Source of the DNA: Nakazawaea peltata
Lineage: Eukaryota > Ascomycota > Pichiomycetes > Alaninales > Pachysolenaceae
Direction: 5' to 3'
Assembly: GCA_001599355.1 (NCBI GenBank)
Contig: BCGQ01000001.1
Span: 189,135-253,134 of the forward strand
Length of the DNA: 64,000 nucleotides
Below the pieces are notes generated by a model. That model was not told where the DNA came from, made no database searches, and saw nothing but the letters and a program-made list of their open reading frames with translations. Shown here in pieces: positions 12,228-21,199 of the stretch; within the stretch, counting starts at the first letter, position 1; every line of letters starts with the position of its first letter. The translations under genes and the position numbers were made by a program.

Positions 12228-13946
12228 ATGCAAATAAACCAAGCGCTTATTGAAACAGGTCACAAAGATCCATTTGAACAAGATCAATCGAATTTGACCG
12301 TGGCGGAATTGATTCCCCTCATTATTCAAGAACGTGGTTCTATTCTTAATGTCACCGAGGACTCTTTAAGAGAGGAGATCGAAGCAGAGGCGGCCGCGTT
12401 GCTGGCTGGCGACTTCAATTCAAGTATATTACACAGCCCATCAGAAATACAGGTGGATCCAAATACTACTGGATTGGATAATGAAGATGATCCGGAGAAA
12501 GACGTGACTAAAGACTCTCTTACTATGGAAGAATTCCAGAAGGAGAAACATGAAATATTGCAGTTATTGAGGTCGGCTTTAAACGAGTCTTCGTTATCGT
12601 TGGATCTTGTATCATTATTAATATCATGTGTGAGACCGGCTGCAGGGTCTATCTCGATGTCTCCTCATTTGAAACAATACGTTCCTACTGGGTCATTAAA
12701 CAGTGCAAAAATTCAAATATCTCAACAAGAGAAGGAAGCAAGAAGAATAGAGTATGAGAAAGAGGCCAAAGTAGGGCAAGGTTGGAAATTACAAAGCTTG
12801 GAACATAGTATAGAGTTGATAAAGGAGGCAAGCTCAAAATTGAAGGTGGAGATCGCCAAAGAGAAAGAATACTGGGATAGTATCTGTAATATTGTGAAGC
12901 TGAATGAGGTGTTAATTAAGTTGAATAACTCTAAGGATATAGGGGTCAAATATGGATTTGGTGATACAGGTTCCAATTACTTTGATAAAGGTATTGGAGT
13001 GTTGAAGAAAAATATCGATAACGGTGAGGTTCAGTTCAGTCCAATGAGAAATAACAATTTGGAGAGAAGTTATAAAATTGTCAAGGTGAGAATTTTGAAG
13101 AGGGGTGAAGGGGAATTGAAAGTAGTGAGTGAGTCGGATGTATACAAACTTTTCAACCAGGCGATCAAGACCAATGATTCATCAATTGGGACCGAGATTT
13201 CCAAACTGAGATTCTACTTATTTGAGGAAGAATTATTCCATGAATTGATTCGTGAAGCTACTTCTTTGGCACTGTATCAGGTTCAAGTTGTGAATGGGAA
13301 AATTCTGATTGAATTGAATGAGGAGATCGTTGAGATTGAGCTGGTAGCTCTTGAAGAAGGTGAAAATATGGATACCGATACAGACATGGATACGACTTCC
13401 AACAAAGCTGAATATATTTCTTCGTTTTTGAGGTTGATGTTATGTCACACTCATAATAGAGCAATTTCCGAGAAACATAAGATGCCAAAACCTCGTCAAG
13501 ATGTCAGATATATGTTAAAGCAAGACCCATTGACCAGATCCACCACAATTTTAAGACCTTTAATTGGTCATGCCAAACATAATTTCTACATCAAACAAAT
13601 TCAAAAGGTTATTCTGAGTTTAATCGAACAATACAATGGAGAACCTAGCTTGAAAATAATCAAGTATGACAACATTTCGGCTCAAGAAATCAAGAAAGAC
13701 AGTTTTGTGAGGTTGACTAAACCCCCTAGATCTAAAGTTCTCTTCCAGATCAACTCTAAACAGCTGCCTACCAAGAGACTCAACTTTGAGATTTCCATCA
13801 CTAATACTGATAGTTTTTGTAATATTATGATGAATGTTCAAACCAGTTGGGTTGGACAAGAGCATATTAAATTGGTGGATGTTGATTTTGGAGAGTTTAT
13901 TGATGTCGAGGATAGTATTAATTGGGCTATAAAGTCGTATAAATGA
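12228..13946 (+). CDS. MED17: Mediator complex subunit 17 (Srb4)
   Basis: This 572-residue protein matches Med17/Srb4, the head-module scaffold of the Mediator complex that links activators to RNA polymerase II. The N-terminal block LIPLIIQERGSILNVTEDSL and the following acidic, Leu/Ala-rich helix region are characteristic. A conserved helical core with GWKLQSLEHSIELIKEAS (about residues 180-200) follows. The C-terminal half has the RLMLCHTHNRAI and ILRPLIGHAKHN segments typical of the family's saddle domain. The start is ATG 12228, and length is somewhat shorter than the S. cerevisiae protein (687). Acts in the nucleus and is expected to be essential. Confidence 0.92.
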   Translation: MQINQALIETGHKDPFEQDQSNLTVAELIPLIIQERGSILNVTEDSLREEIEAEAAALLAGDFNSSILHSPSEIQVDPNTTGLDNEDDPEKDVTKDSLTMEEFQKEKHEILQLLRSALNESSLSLDLVSLLISCVRPAAGSISMSPHLKQYVPTGSLNSAKIQISQQEKEARRIEYEKEAKVGQGWKLQSLEHSIELIKEASSKLKVEIAKEKEYWDSICNIVKLNEVLIKLNNSKDIGVKYGFGDTGSNYFDKGIGVLKKNIDNGEVQFSPMRNNNLERSYKIVKVRILKRGEGELKVVSESDVYKLFNQAIKTNDSSIGTEISKLRFYLFEEELFHELIREATSLALYQVQVVNGKILIELNEEIVEIELVALEEGENMDTDTDMDTTSNKAEYISSFLRLMLCHTHNRAISEKHKMPKPRQDVRYMLKQDPLTRSTTILRPLIGHAKHNFYIKQIQKVILSLIEQYNGEPSLKIIKYDNISAQEIKKDSFVRLTKPPRSKVLFQINSKQLPTKRLNFEISITNTDSFCNIMMNVQTSWVGQEHIKLVDVDFGEFIDVEDSINWAIKSYK

Positions 13947-14326
13947 TAGACGTTGGTACTCTACATAATTTAGTTAACTCAATGGATATAGAATAACATA
14001 TTAGTAATACACTCGAGCTTTATATTTATAGTACTTGGTACTTAGGATATAGCCCCATGTAGCATTCGGGATTGTTATCCACTGATCAGCACTCTCCAGA
14101 TCTCACACCTTATCTCACCCTACCTCCGCTTAAAATTTCCTTACTGGCCCTGGAAAATTTTCCGAACTAATGCGATGAGCAGATGAAAAATTCCGAGGAA
14201 AAAATGACTAAACCGAGGGTGATGAGAAGACCGAGGGTAACCAAGTAGTAAACCGAGGGTACTCATCAGATCACCAGACAATATCCCTAGATATATCCCT
14301 AGATATCCAAACCGACTCCCAAGAAC
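13947..14326. promoter_or_regulatory. MED17 to ketopantoate-reductase-like gene intergenic region with CCGAGGGT cluster
   Basis: Three copies of CCGAGGGT lie at 14213-14220, 14231-14238 and 14253-14260, with a fourth CCGAGG core about 14193-14198. All are on the coding strand of the downstream gene and end about 65 bp before its ATG. A palindromic GGAAAATTTTCC stands just upstream. The spacing looks like a multi-site upstream activating or repressing element; the factor is not known from sequence. Confidence 0.5.
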
Positions 14327-15376
14327 ATGTCAGAGTTACCAAAAGTGTTAATTATCGGTGCTGGAGGTGTTGGAGTCATCGCCTCTTTGAATTTAGAGAC
14401 CATCTCTAAAACTGCCAAAACTGTATGTTTAGTCAGATCTGACTATGAAAAAGCAACGACCGAGGGCTACACTATTGAGAGTGCCAATTATGGAAACTTC
14501 AATAATTGGAAACCTTCTTATATTGTGAGAAGTATCGAGGAACTGAACCAACATGGCCCATTTGAGTATATCTTTGTCTCTACCAAGAATATTCCAGATG
14601 GTCCTCATCCTGTAATTGATATTATTGAAGGAGCAATCACACCGGAATTTACTACTATTATTCTTGCTCAGAATGGTATTGATATTGAGGTAGGAATTTA
14701 TGAGAAATTCCCAAAGAACCCCATTTTAAGTGGTGTCACCTTGATTGGTTCTACCAATTATGGTGGGTTTATAAGACAGAAAGGTTTCGATAATTTGAGT
14801 ATTGGATGCTTCTTCCGTGAAGGTATCGATAGACAACTTCATGAGCAGAAGGCTAAGAAGTTTGTGCAAATGTATACAAATGAACATAATTCGATCACTT
14901 ATGATCCAGAGCTGAGAATGACCCGTTGGAAGAAATTGTGTTATAATGCTTCTGTTAACCCGACTATTCTGTTAGTAGGTATTGATATTGATAGAGCTAC
15001 AATGGTAGGCTTAAAAGAGAGTGTGATGAGACTTGCAGTGCGCGAGATTTATGCCATTGCCAAATCAGATGGTTTCATTATACCTCCAGCCGTTGAAGAT
15101 ATCATGTTGAACGTCAGTGATGGTTTATATTACAAACCTTCTATGCTGGTGGATGTTGAGAACAACAGATTAATGGAATTGGAGTCAATTTTGGGTAATC
15201 CTCTTAAGATCGCAGCCAAGAATGGTGTCATCACTCCAACTTTATCTATGTTATATAATTTGTTGAAGCTGGTTCAATTCAGAATTAAAGAATCTCATGG
15301 ACTTATCAAGGTCGATGAAAAGAAATCAGATAAGTCCAAAGATGAATACGCTAGTGGATTCTATGACCCTGCATAA
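14327..15376 (+). CDS. Ketopantoate reductase family protein (PanE/ApbA, Pan5-like)
   Basis: This 349-residue NAD(P)-dependent oxidoreductase belongs to the 2-dehydropantoate 2-reductase family. The N-terminal Rossmann motif GAGGVG is at residues 11-16. The middle block LAQNGIDIE corresponds to the family's AQNG catalytic/binding segment, and the C-terminal all-alpha domain has MTRWKKLCYNASVNPT, including the conserved Lys and Asn. Fungal genomes carry several paralogues, and only some act in pantothenate synthesis. It resembles both Pan5 and uncharacterised fungal members, so a substrate is not claimed. Start is the first ATG. It converges on ADO1, with only 25 bp between stop codons. Confidence 0.85.
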   Translation: MSELPKVLIIGAGGVGVIASLNLETISKTAKTVCLVRSDYEKATTEGYTIESANYGNFNNWKPSYIVRSIEELNQHGPFEYIFVSTKNIPDGPHPVIDIIEGAITPEFTTIILAQNGIDIEVGIYEKFPKNPILSGVTLIGSTNYGGFIRQKGFDNLSIGCFFREGIDRQLHEQKAKKFVQMYTNEHNSITYDPELRMTRWKKLCYNASVNPTILLVGIDIDRATMVGLKESVMRLAVREIYAIAKSDGFIIPPAVEDIMLNVSDGLYYKPSMLVDVENNRLMELESILGNPLKIAAKNGVITPTLSMLYNLLKLVQFRIKESHGLIKVDEKKSDKSKDEYASGFYDPA

Positions 15377-15401
15377 ATTAATTTATATATTCACTTATAC
15401 T

Positions 15402-16427
15402 CTAAGCCTTGTAAGATTGCTTTGGAAATGGGTAAGATGGACCAACTTCTTGGATAGACAAGGCAGCTAACCATTGACCCATGTCGATAGAGGTTTCCAA
15501 ATCCTTACCTTGGACCAAACCAGCAACGAAACCAGCGGCGAAAGCATCACCAGCACCGTTGGTGTCGGTGATCTTCAGGGAGTCCAATGGGTGGACTGGG
15601 AATTGCTTGGTCTCACCGGTAGAGCTGACAACGACAGTTGGCTCCAAACCGTGGGTGAAGATAACGGTTCTTGGGTTGGCATTCAGCTTTGGCAAAGCAG
15701 CAATGTGCTTGGCAATGGCCTCCAAATCAGTGGTGGATTCCAAACCATGAGACTTGGCATACAGCTCAGCCTCGGATTCATTGGCAATAATGTAATCACA
15801 GTATGGGATCAGAGCATCCAATGGGTCCTTGAAGAACTCAGCAATGAATGGGGCACTGAAGTTCAAGATGAATGGCTTGTTGTTCTCAGCAGCATGCTTA
15901 CCCAATAAGTTGATAGCTTCTGGGGAAACGGTCAAATGGAAACCACCAATGTAGTAGTACTTACCATTCTCGACAATCTTCCAGTTCTCTGGCTTCTCCA
16001 AATGAGATGGCTTGAAATGGTTGGCAGCAGCCAAGTCGGTGACCAAAGATCTGTTTTGACCGGTAATCAAAGCAGCACACTTACCGGTGCTGATATCGTC
16101 TTGGACCATGTACTCAGTTCTTAAACCAACGCTGGCGTTGGCCTCCTTCAACTTATCGGCGTAAACGTCCTTACCGACAGAACCGAAGTAAACAACAGAA
16201 TCAGCAGGCAAGACATATTGAGCACCTCTGGCGGTGTTTTGAGCAGCTCCTCCAGCGACTAATTTGACATCTTTCATGGCCAAACATTCATCGTAGATGG
16301 CCATTTGGTGTGGCTCGACAAGGATGGCGTCATTGGCCTTCAACGAGAATTTCTCTAAGTATTCTGGTTCGACATCGACTTGGATGTCCAACAATGGGTT
16401 TCCCAATACAACTAATGGATATGACAT
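15402..16427 (-). CDS. ADO1: Adenosine kinase
   Basis: This 341-residue PfkB-family sugar kinase phosphorylates adenosine to AMP, which recycles the adenosine released by S-adenosylhomocysteine hydrolysis. It has the N-terminal GNPLLDIQVDV segment, GGAAQNTARGAQ for ribose binding, and the C-terminal PfkB signature DTNGAGDAFAAGFVAGL with the catalytic Asp. Length matches yeast Ado1 (340). Codon bias is strong, as for an abundant cytosolic enzyme. A TATA-like element (TATATAAA on this strand, 16481-16488) lies about 55 bp upstream of the ATG. Confidence 0.96.
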   Translation of the reverse strand: MSYPLVVLGNPLLDIQVDVEPEYLEKFSLKANDAILVEPHQMAIYDECLAMKDVKLVAGGAAQNTARGAQYVLPADSVVYFGSVGKDVYADKLKEANASVGLRTEYMVQDDISTGKCAALITGQNRSLVTDLAAANHFKPSHLEKPENWKIVENGKYYYIGGFHLTVSPEAINLLGKHAAENNKPFILNFSAPFIAEFFKDPLDALIPYCDYIIANESEAELYAKSHGLESTTDLEAIAKHIAALPKLNANPRTVIFTHGLEPTVVVSSTGETKQFPVHPLDSLKITDTNGAGDAFAAGFVAGLVQGKDLETSIDMGQWLAALSIQEVGPSYPFPKQSYKA

Positions 16428-16480
16428 GGTGTATTTCTTTACTATACGTAGTTGTTCACTTCTTCAAGCGCTAGGCCTTT

Positions 16481-16488
16481 TTTATATA
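16481..16488 (-). promoter_or_regulatory. ADO1: TATA-like element of ADO1
   Basis: TATATAAA on the minus strand, followed by A-rich sequence, about 55 bp upstream of the ADO1 ATG. Position and sequence suit a TATA box; inferred only. Confidence 0.45.
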
Positions 16489-16627
16489 CGACGATCTGCC
16501 TTTTTTTGTTGGACAAAAATTTTTCATGCGCACAATTTTTGTTAGGGAAGAAATTTGATAGAAGGGGCAGATTGCATGTGGAAACAGAGGGGGGGTTTTT
16601 TTTATTAGGGGAGGCACGGGGCACGGA

Positions 16628-17458
16628 TTAGATAGTTTTCTTCAGAGAAGGCAGGGATGAGAACTTCTTCTTCAGGATTTGAATCATTCTAGAGAACCAG
16701 TAAACGTTCAAACAGTCTAAAACGAAGTTCAATGGGATGACGGTGAAAGGAACAAAAAGATATTCCAACTGATCCTTGACATCGAGGAAATAGATAATAG
16801 TACGGTAAACAGCGTAGAACCCCCAGATGATTCTGACCGAGAAGAAAGTCAGCATTAAGAGTAAACCATTGATCAAGACAAAAGTTGGGTTCATATATCC
16901 TTCTGGTAATCTTGAACTGAACCAATTGATATTAACAAATGGAGTAGATAACTCGAAGATCAAGAACAGTGGGATCAAAGGCTGACAGTAGATAAAGGTC
17001 GTGGAGAAAACGTATAACAGCAGCAGTGCGTGGATAAAGAACCCAATTCCGAATAACAGGAAATATTGTATACAAATTATTAAATCCCACACAAAATATC
17101 CAATTGTTACTGACAGAACTAATGCTCCATAATCAGTTTTACCCAAAATTGGGTCACTGGAATAATATGGGTGGACAAACATAGGGCAAACCATGAGTAC
17201 CGACAGGATACATTGTACCATAGAAACGACATGAATATCGAAATTCTTTTTCAATTTGTCGGATGCCTGTTTGCTGTAGATATCACCAAATATCAATTTG
17301 TTGATAATTGGGGCAATCACATAAAATAAGATCTCGTAGAATAACACCGACAGAGCGATCTCATGCCAATGGGCGACCAAATCACTCTCGGTGGTTTCCG
17401 GGAACGGTCTAAATTGCAAGAAATAATCTTCCTCAATTGGGCTGAAAAGCAAGCTCAT
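16628..17458 (-). CDS. TLC-domain membrane protein
   Basis: This 276-residue polytopic protein has a short N-terminal luminal or cytosolic segment and six to seven hydrophobic helices between about residues 30 and 250. It ends in a basic KKKFSSLPSLKK tail that could serve as ER retention. Spacing and motifs (WHEIALSVLFYEILFY, an early DYGALVLSVTIGYFVWDLI helix, and STPFVNINWF) fit the TRAM/LAG1/CLN8 domain of TMEM56/TLCD proteins, like S. cerevisiae YPR114W. The catalytic double His of ceramide synthases is not seen, so it is unlikely to be Lag1/Lac1. Biochemical role unknown. Confidence 0.75.
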   Translation of the reverse strand: MSLLFSPIEEDYFLQFRPFPETTESDLVAHWHEIALSVLFYEILFYVIAPIINKLIFGDIYSKQASDKLKKNFDIHVVSMVQCILSVLMVCPMFVHPYYSSDPILGKTDYGALVLSVTIGYFVWDLIICIQYFLLFGIGFFIHALLLLYVFSTTFIYCQPLIPLFLIFELSTPFVNINWFSSRLPEGYMNPTFVLINGLLLMLTFFSVRIIWGFYAVYRTIIYFLDVKDQLEYLFVPFTVIPLNFVLDCLNVYWFSRMIQILKKKFSSLPSLKKTI

Positions 17459-18103
17459 TGTATCTAATTGAATATTTTACCTCTTGTCGCCTCTTTGGAT
17501 TGTTTAATTATCGGAACGAAATGACTTTGAATTTGAAAACGAAAAAGGTTACTAAACGCGATTAGATCGGATTTGTTTGGGAAATTGGGTGTGCACTACG
17601 CGGGACAGAGAGAGGGAAAGAGTGGGCGGAAGATGGGGAAGAGCCAGGAGGGCCAGGGGCAGCAGAGCCGATGGTGGAGCAGTACACACCAGTAAAGCAA
17701 GAAGGAATACTCAAGGGTAAGTGATTACTCTGACAACTCACAATGTTAAGAAGTCACTTGAAATTGAATGATCTTTTCTCTTAACACACTTCCGTTTACA
17801 ATTTCTCCCTTTACGATTTCCCCCTTTACAAGTTACCCCTTTACATCAAGGAGACAAGACAAACAATCTCATACTCCATCGCATACACATTCTCAATATA
17901 TAATATATATTCAGATTATAAAAATAAATATACCATTTGTTGTGTATTGGATAAATTAGAAATTTTGATTCTTTTTTCTATATGAATATGAACTGCAAGA
18001 TGGAAAATTGTCTAATTCAATAAATGCTGTTCTGATGTGTTAAATTGTCTTCGTATGACAACACTGAAATGGACAATCTGGAATGGATATGGTGTGTGGT
18101 TGT
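17459..18103. other. Intergenic region with CCTTTAC tandem repeat
   Basis: This region lies between the 5' end of the TLC gene and the 3' end of COX12. It contains about three and a half copies of a degenerate 15-bp unit beginning CCTTTACA (17793-17847), then an A/T-rich stretch. A 63-codon open frame over the repeat (17768-17959) is low complexity and not supported as a gene. Confidence 0.45.
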
Positions 18104-18447
18104 TTATGGGGTAATGTTACCTGGGAATTTGCCAGCACCTATAATGACGAGAAAAATTTTCTCCATAGTTAGTAAAAGATTACCTTAAGTGAACATGGTA
18201 CACATAATGCTATGATACACGCAATGCTATAATACATACCTCTTTGGTCATCCCATTGCTCAATCCAGGCAGATGGACACAACGAGTTGTAAGTCTTCCA
18301 GAAAACCTTACATGGAGCAAAGTCCTCACCCTTGGCGGCTACACACTTGTGGTAGTCCAAGTAAGATTGGTAACAGTGCTTGGTTTGGTTTTGTTGTGGG
18401 AATCTGGCGTCGAATCCGACAGTCTTCAATTCAAAGTTTTCAGACAT
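18104..18447 (-). CDS. COX12: Cytochrome c oxidase subunit VIb, spliced
   Basis: Exons on the minus strand are 18447-18240 and 18138-18104, giving 80 residues. The protein has the CX9C-CX10C pair (Cys25, 35, 46, 57) of intermembrane-space Cox12, imported through Mia40. The blocks TVGFDARFPQQNQTKHC and GEDFAPCKVFWKTYN are near identical to yeast. Reading through the donor gives a foreign hydrophobic tail. Splicing instead yields WDDQRGAGKFPGNITP, which aligns with the yeast ending WDDQREKGIFAGDINSD. ATG 18447 is chosen because the upstream in-frame codon is TTG. The final exon encodes only eleven residues. Confidence 0.95.
18139..18239 (-). other. COX12: COX12 intron, 101 nt
   Basis: Read on the minus strand, the donor is GTATGT at 18239-18234, the branch TACTAAC at 18174-18168 and the acceptor AG at 18140-18139. 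The phase-1 junction rebuilds a Gly codon. The branch-to-acceptor distance, about 30 nt, is longer than in the other introns of this window. Confidence 0.92.
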
Positions 18448-18799
18448 CTTCAAACTATCCGATTAATATCTTTTTTAGGTCTATATATTAGCCGTATTCT
18501 CTTCGAATATATATACAATATGAAAAAATTCCCTAAATTCTCACTCATTGAATCCCATACTAAACAATCGAATGATACTGAGCAAAGCGCCGGAAAAAAA
18601 AATTTGAAAATCGGAGGATGTGATTGGTTGGGGGATTTTTGATTACTTGATTGGGAATTCTTTGCAAATTGCTTATAATGGGTATTGAATACATGTACAC
18701 GACTAGACTTGAAAAAGCTGAGAGTCAGTCGAGGGAAGAGGTTTACAGGACGACGTTAGCCAGAAGAGAGGCGGATAATTAGACTAATTGTTAGACACC
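18448..18799. promoter_or_regulatory. Divergent COX12-GRC3 intergenic region
   Basis: A shared 352-bp promoter region between two divergent genes. It is A/T-rich with several TATA-like runs on both strands near 18480-18520. No further gene or repeat is seen. Confidence 0.4.
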
Positions 18800-20848
18800 A
18801 TGGAGCAGAGTATGTACCAAAATGATTCACTACCTTTTTTACCTCATTATACTAACTTTTTAGTGAGTGCATTTGCTGTGTTGAACAGACCAGTAGGAGA
18901 TGACGATGACGATGAGATGATTATCAAGTATGAGGAGGACAGCGGTGATGAAAATACCAGTCTTGAGAATAGTATAGAACCTCCACTGATGGGCGTTCCT
19001 GTTGATGGAACTATGGTGCGAAGTCTGTCTGGTGACCAGAGGGTACAGCAACCTATTCAAGGCCAGATGAGACCCATCACCGTATCAAATTTCAGACCCG
19101 ATGATGATAATTTGATATTCCACAATGATAATGTGATATTTGGGTTGAAATCTGGTGAATATTTGTTAATTAAGGGCCAGTATGAGGTAGTTGTTCAACG
19201 TGGATGTCTTCGTGTTGATACTGTGCTCTATCATGCATCCCCTATACCGATCAAAATTGTAGCTACAACATTAAACAGTTTACCTGTATTGTATCTGGAC
19301 CAAGTGGTGGACAGATCACTCGTAGATGATGATAGAAATGATGTAAACGACCATTTATTTAGTTCAGATTATAAAACTGTGATCAAAATCTCAGGAATAA
19401 CTACAGGGCTTGAACAAATTGGCAAATTATATCCACCTTTAAGAAATGCATTCCCTTCAAATGAAGAAGAAGATCAAAATGAGAGCGAATTTGAGAAACC
19501 TTTTGCTGATTTGACATTCCAGCCTATCTTAACGGACCGAAACTCAGTTTCTGGTACGATGATCCCAAAAAATTGGACTAAAAGTATAGATTCTCTTGTG
19601 GATTATGTCAATTCTTTCAACTCATCTGTGAATTCCAATAACGATGTGGAGGTTCCTCGTATTATGGTGATAGGCTCGAAAAATTCGGGCAAATCTACAT
19701 TTGTAAGAACCCTTTTGAACCATATTTTATATAAAACAGATCGTTGTATCCCGGTGAATATTATGGATCTCGACCCTGGGCAACCCGAGTATTCTATTCC
19801 TGATTCTGTGTCGATATCTCAAATCACCGAACCCATTCATGGTTTCAATATGGGTAGTGTAATTCCAAATAGTCAAACCTTATTAAATCAAAGTTTTGTG
19901 GGCGTACTGAATGCTAATAAACTCCCAAAACGATTTGAACAATGCTGCGAAGAATTGACTTCATTTTATTCTAAAGAAGTTTCTCATTTAGGACAACCAC
20001 TTATCATAAATACTCCAGGATGGATCAAAGGATACGGAATTGAAGTCCTTAGAAGGATAAGTGATCAATTAAAACCTACACATTTAATTTTCATGACTCC
20101 ACCAAATGCCTCTATTGATCCTGTGTCCGAATTGCTTTCTAATATCACCTATCAAAATATGATCCAAGTTCATGGATTCTTGAATCCAATTGCTCCGAGA
20201 TATTCACCTCTGCAATTGAGAAACTTCAAAATCCTTTCATATATGCATTATACAAGATTCCAGACACCGTCGAGTCATTCAAAATTCGATTTCACCCCTT
20301 TGATTCAGTCTCATTCACCATATCAAGTATCTTACTGTGATAACTCTCTGATAGACTTTAAAGGTATCATACTGGTGGAAATTTTAGACTCAAATGTTTC
20401 CTTAATTCACTCTCAGCAACAGAGTTTGGTTCAACTGCTCGAAGCTGTAATGGTTTCTATATATACCATGGATATGAACAGTTATCATAACATGGTGATG
20501 GCGAAGCAAGTACATATAAATAAAGGAATACCTAATGCGATAGAAAATTCCAATGGAATGTTCCGTGGCCTAGCTTTGATCCATTCCATCGATACTACAC
20601 AAACCTTAATTAATTTATATACACCTATTGATGTTGAGAAGTTGATTCAGGCATGTGAAGAAAGACAAGAAGTGGTGATCTTAGTTAGAGGAAGAACCGA
20701 GATCCCAATTGAGGAGATTGCCCCAAGAGATAAGAAACGTAAATTAGGTGACCCAGAATTACCGTATATAACTTTTGATAAACATACGGGGAAGGGAGCT
20801 AAAGTGTTGAAAGTGCGGAGAAATATCATGAGGAGGGGATACATGTAG
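18800..20848 (+). CDS. GRC3: Polynucleotide 5'-hydroxyl kinase Grc3, with a short in-frame intron
   Basis: Grc3 phosphorylates 5'-OH RNA ends made by Las1 when ITS2 is cut from pre-rRNA. The P-loop GSKNSGKST (about residue 280) and the downstream DLDPGQPEYSIPD block mark the Clp1/Grc3 kinase family. Two readings of the start exist. Unspliced, ATG 18800 opens a 682-residue frame. Removing an intron at 18810-18863 (exons 18800-18809 and 18864-20848) gives 664 residues beginning M-E-Q-M-S-A-F-A-V-L. This restores the MSAFA start common in Grc3/NOL9 proteins. The intron is 54 nt, a multiple of three and stop-free, so either RNA is translatable. The spliced form is preferred. The gene diverges from COX12. 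Confidence 0.93.
   Translation: MEQSMYQNDSLPFLPHYTNFLVSAFAVLNRPVGDDDDDEMIIKYEEDSGDENTSLENSIEPPLMGVPVDGTMVRSLSGDQRVQQPIQGQMRPITVSNFRPDDDNLIFHNDNVIFGLKSGEYLLIKGQYEVVVQRGCLRVDTVLYHASPIPIKIVATTLNSLPVLYLDQVVDRSLVDDDRNDVNDHLFSSDYKTVIKISGITTGLEQIGKLYPPLRNAFPSNEEEDQNESEFEKPFADLTFQPILTDRNSVSGTMIPKNWTKSIDSLVDYVNSFNSSVNSNNDVEVPRIMVIGSKNSGKSTFVRTLLNHILYKTDRCIPVNIMDLDPGQPEYSIPDSVSISQITEPIHGFNMGSVIPNSQTLLNQSFVGVLNANKLPKRFEQCCEELTSFYSKEVSHLGQPLIINTPGWIKGYGIEVLRRISDQLKPTHLIFMTPPNASIDPVSELLSNITYQNMIQVHGFLNPIAPRYSPLQLRNFKILSYMHYTRFQTPSSHSKFDFTPLIQSHSPYQVSYCDNSLIDFKGIILVEILDSNVSLIHSQQQSLVQLLEAVMVSIYTMDMNSYHNMVMAKQVHINKGIPNAIENSNGMFRGLALIHSIDTTQTLINLYTPIDVEKLIQACEERQEVVILVRGRTEIPIEEIAPRDKKRKLGDPELPYITFDKHTGKGAKVLKVRRNIMRRGYM
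18810..18863 (+). other. GRC3: GRC3 mini-intron, 54 nt, frame-preserving
   Basis: The donor GTATGT is at 18810-18815, the branch TACTAAC at 18850-18856 and the acceptor TTTTTAG ends at 18863, eight bases after the branch A. This geometry matches the ATP2, AMA1 and SPO12 introns. Removal joins ATGGAGCAGA to TGAGTGCA, creating Met-Ser-Ala-Phe-Ala. Confidence 0.82.
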
Positions 20849-21199
20849 CTGCATACAGCAGAGATAATTACATTGTGTTACTGTGGATACATTAATTGGG
20901 CTAGGTGACAACCGGAAATAATACACAGATAAGATAAGGATCGGAGATAAGATACCTCGATGAGCTATTCGTCTGGCAGAAAACATCATCAGGAGAGCTA
21001 TTCGTCTAGACAACCATAAAGGTTCCCAGATTTGATTTTCAGAAATACGAGACTCGGTTGGCTATTCGGCAACCTCACAATATAAAGAGAGCTACAATTT
21101 CCTTCAATGAACCAAATTCTAACTAACGTATTAATTCAAATAGTCTTACCATCATGAGAAGGATACATACTATATAAATTAAAGATCCATGTATTATAA
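20849..21199. other. GRC3-RIX7 convergent 3' region
   Basis: A 351-bp gap between two convergent genes. A short imperfect duplication, GAGCTATTCGTCT(G/A)G, occurs near 20960 and 20996. No gene or RNA is recognised; it presumably holds both terminators. Confidence 0.4.

Noticed and set aside
15474-15908. 144-codon plus-strand open frame inside ADO1
   Set aside because: Opposite-strand shadow of ADO1, no start context or family.
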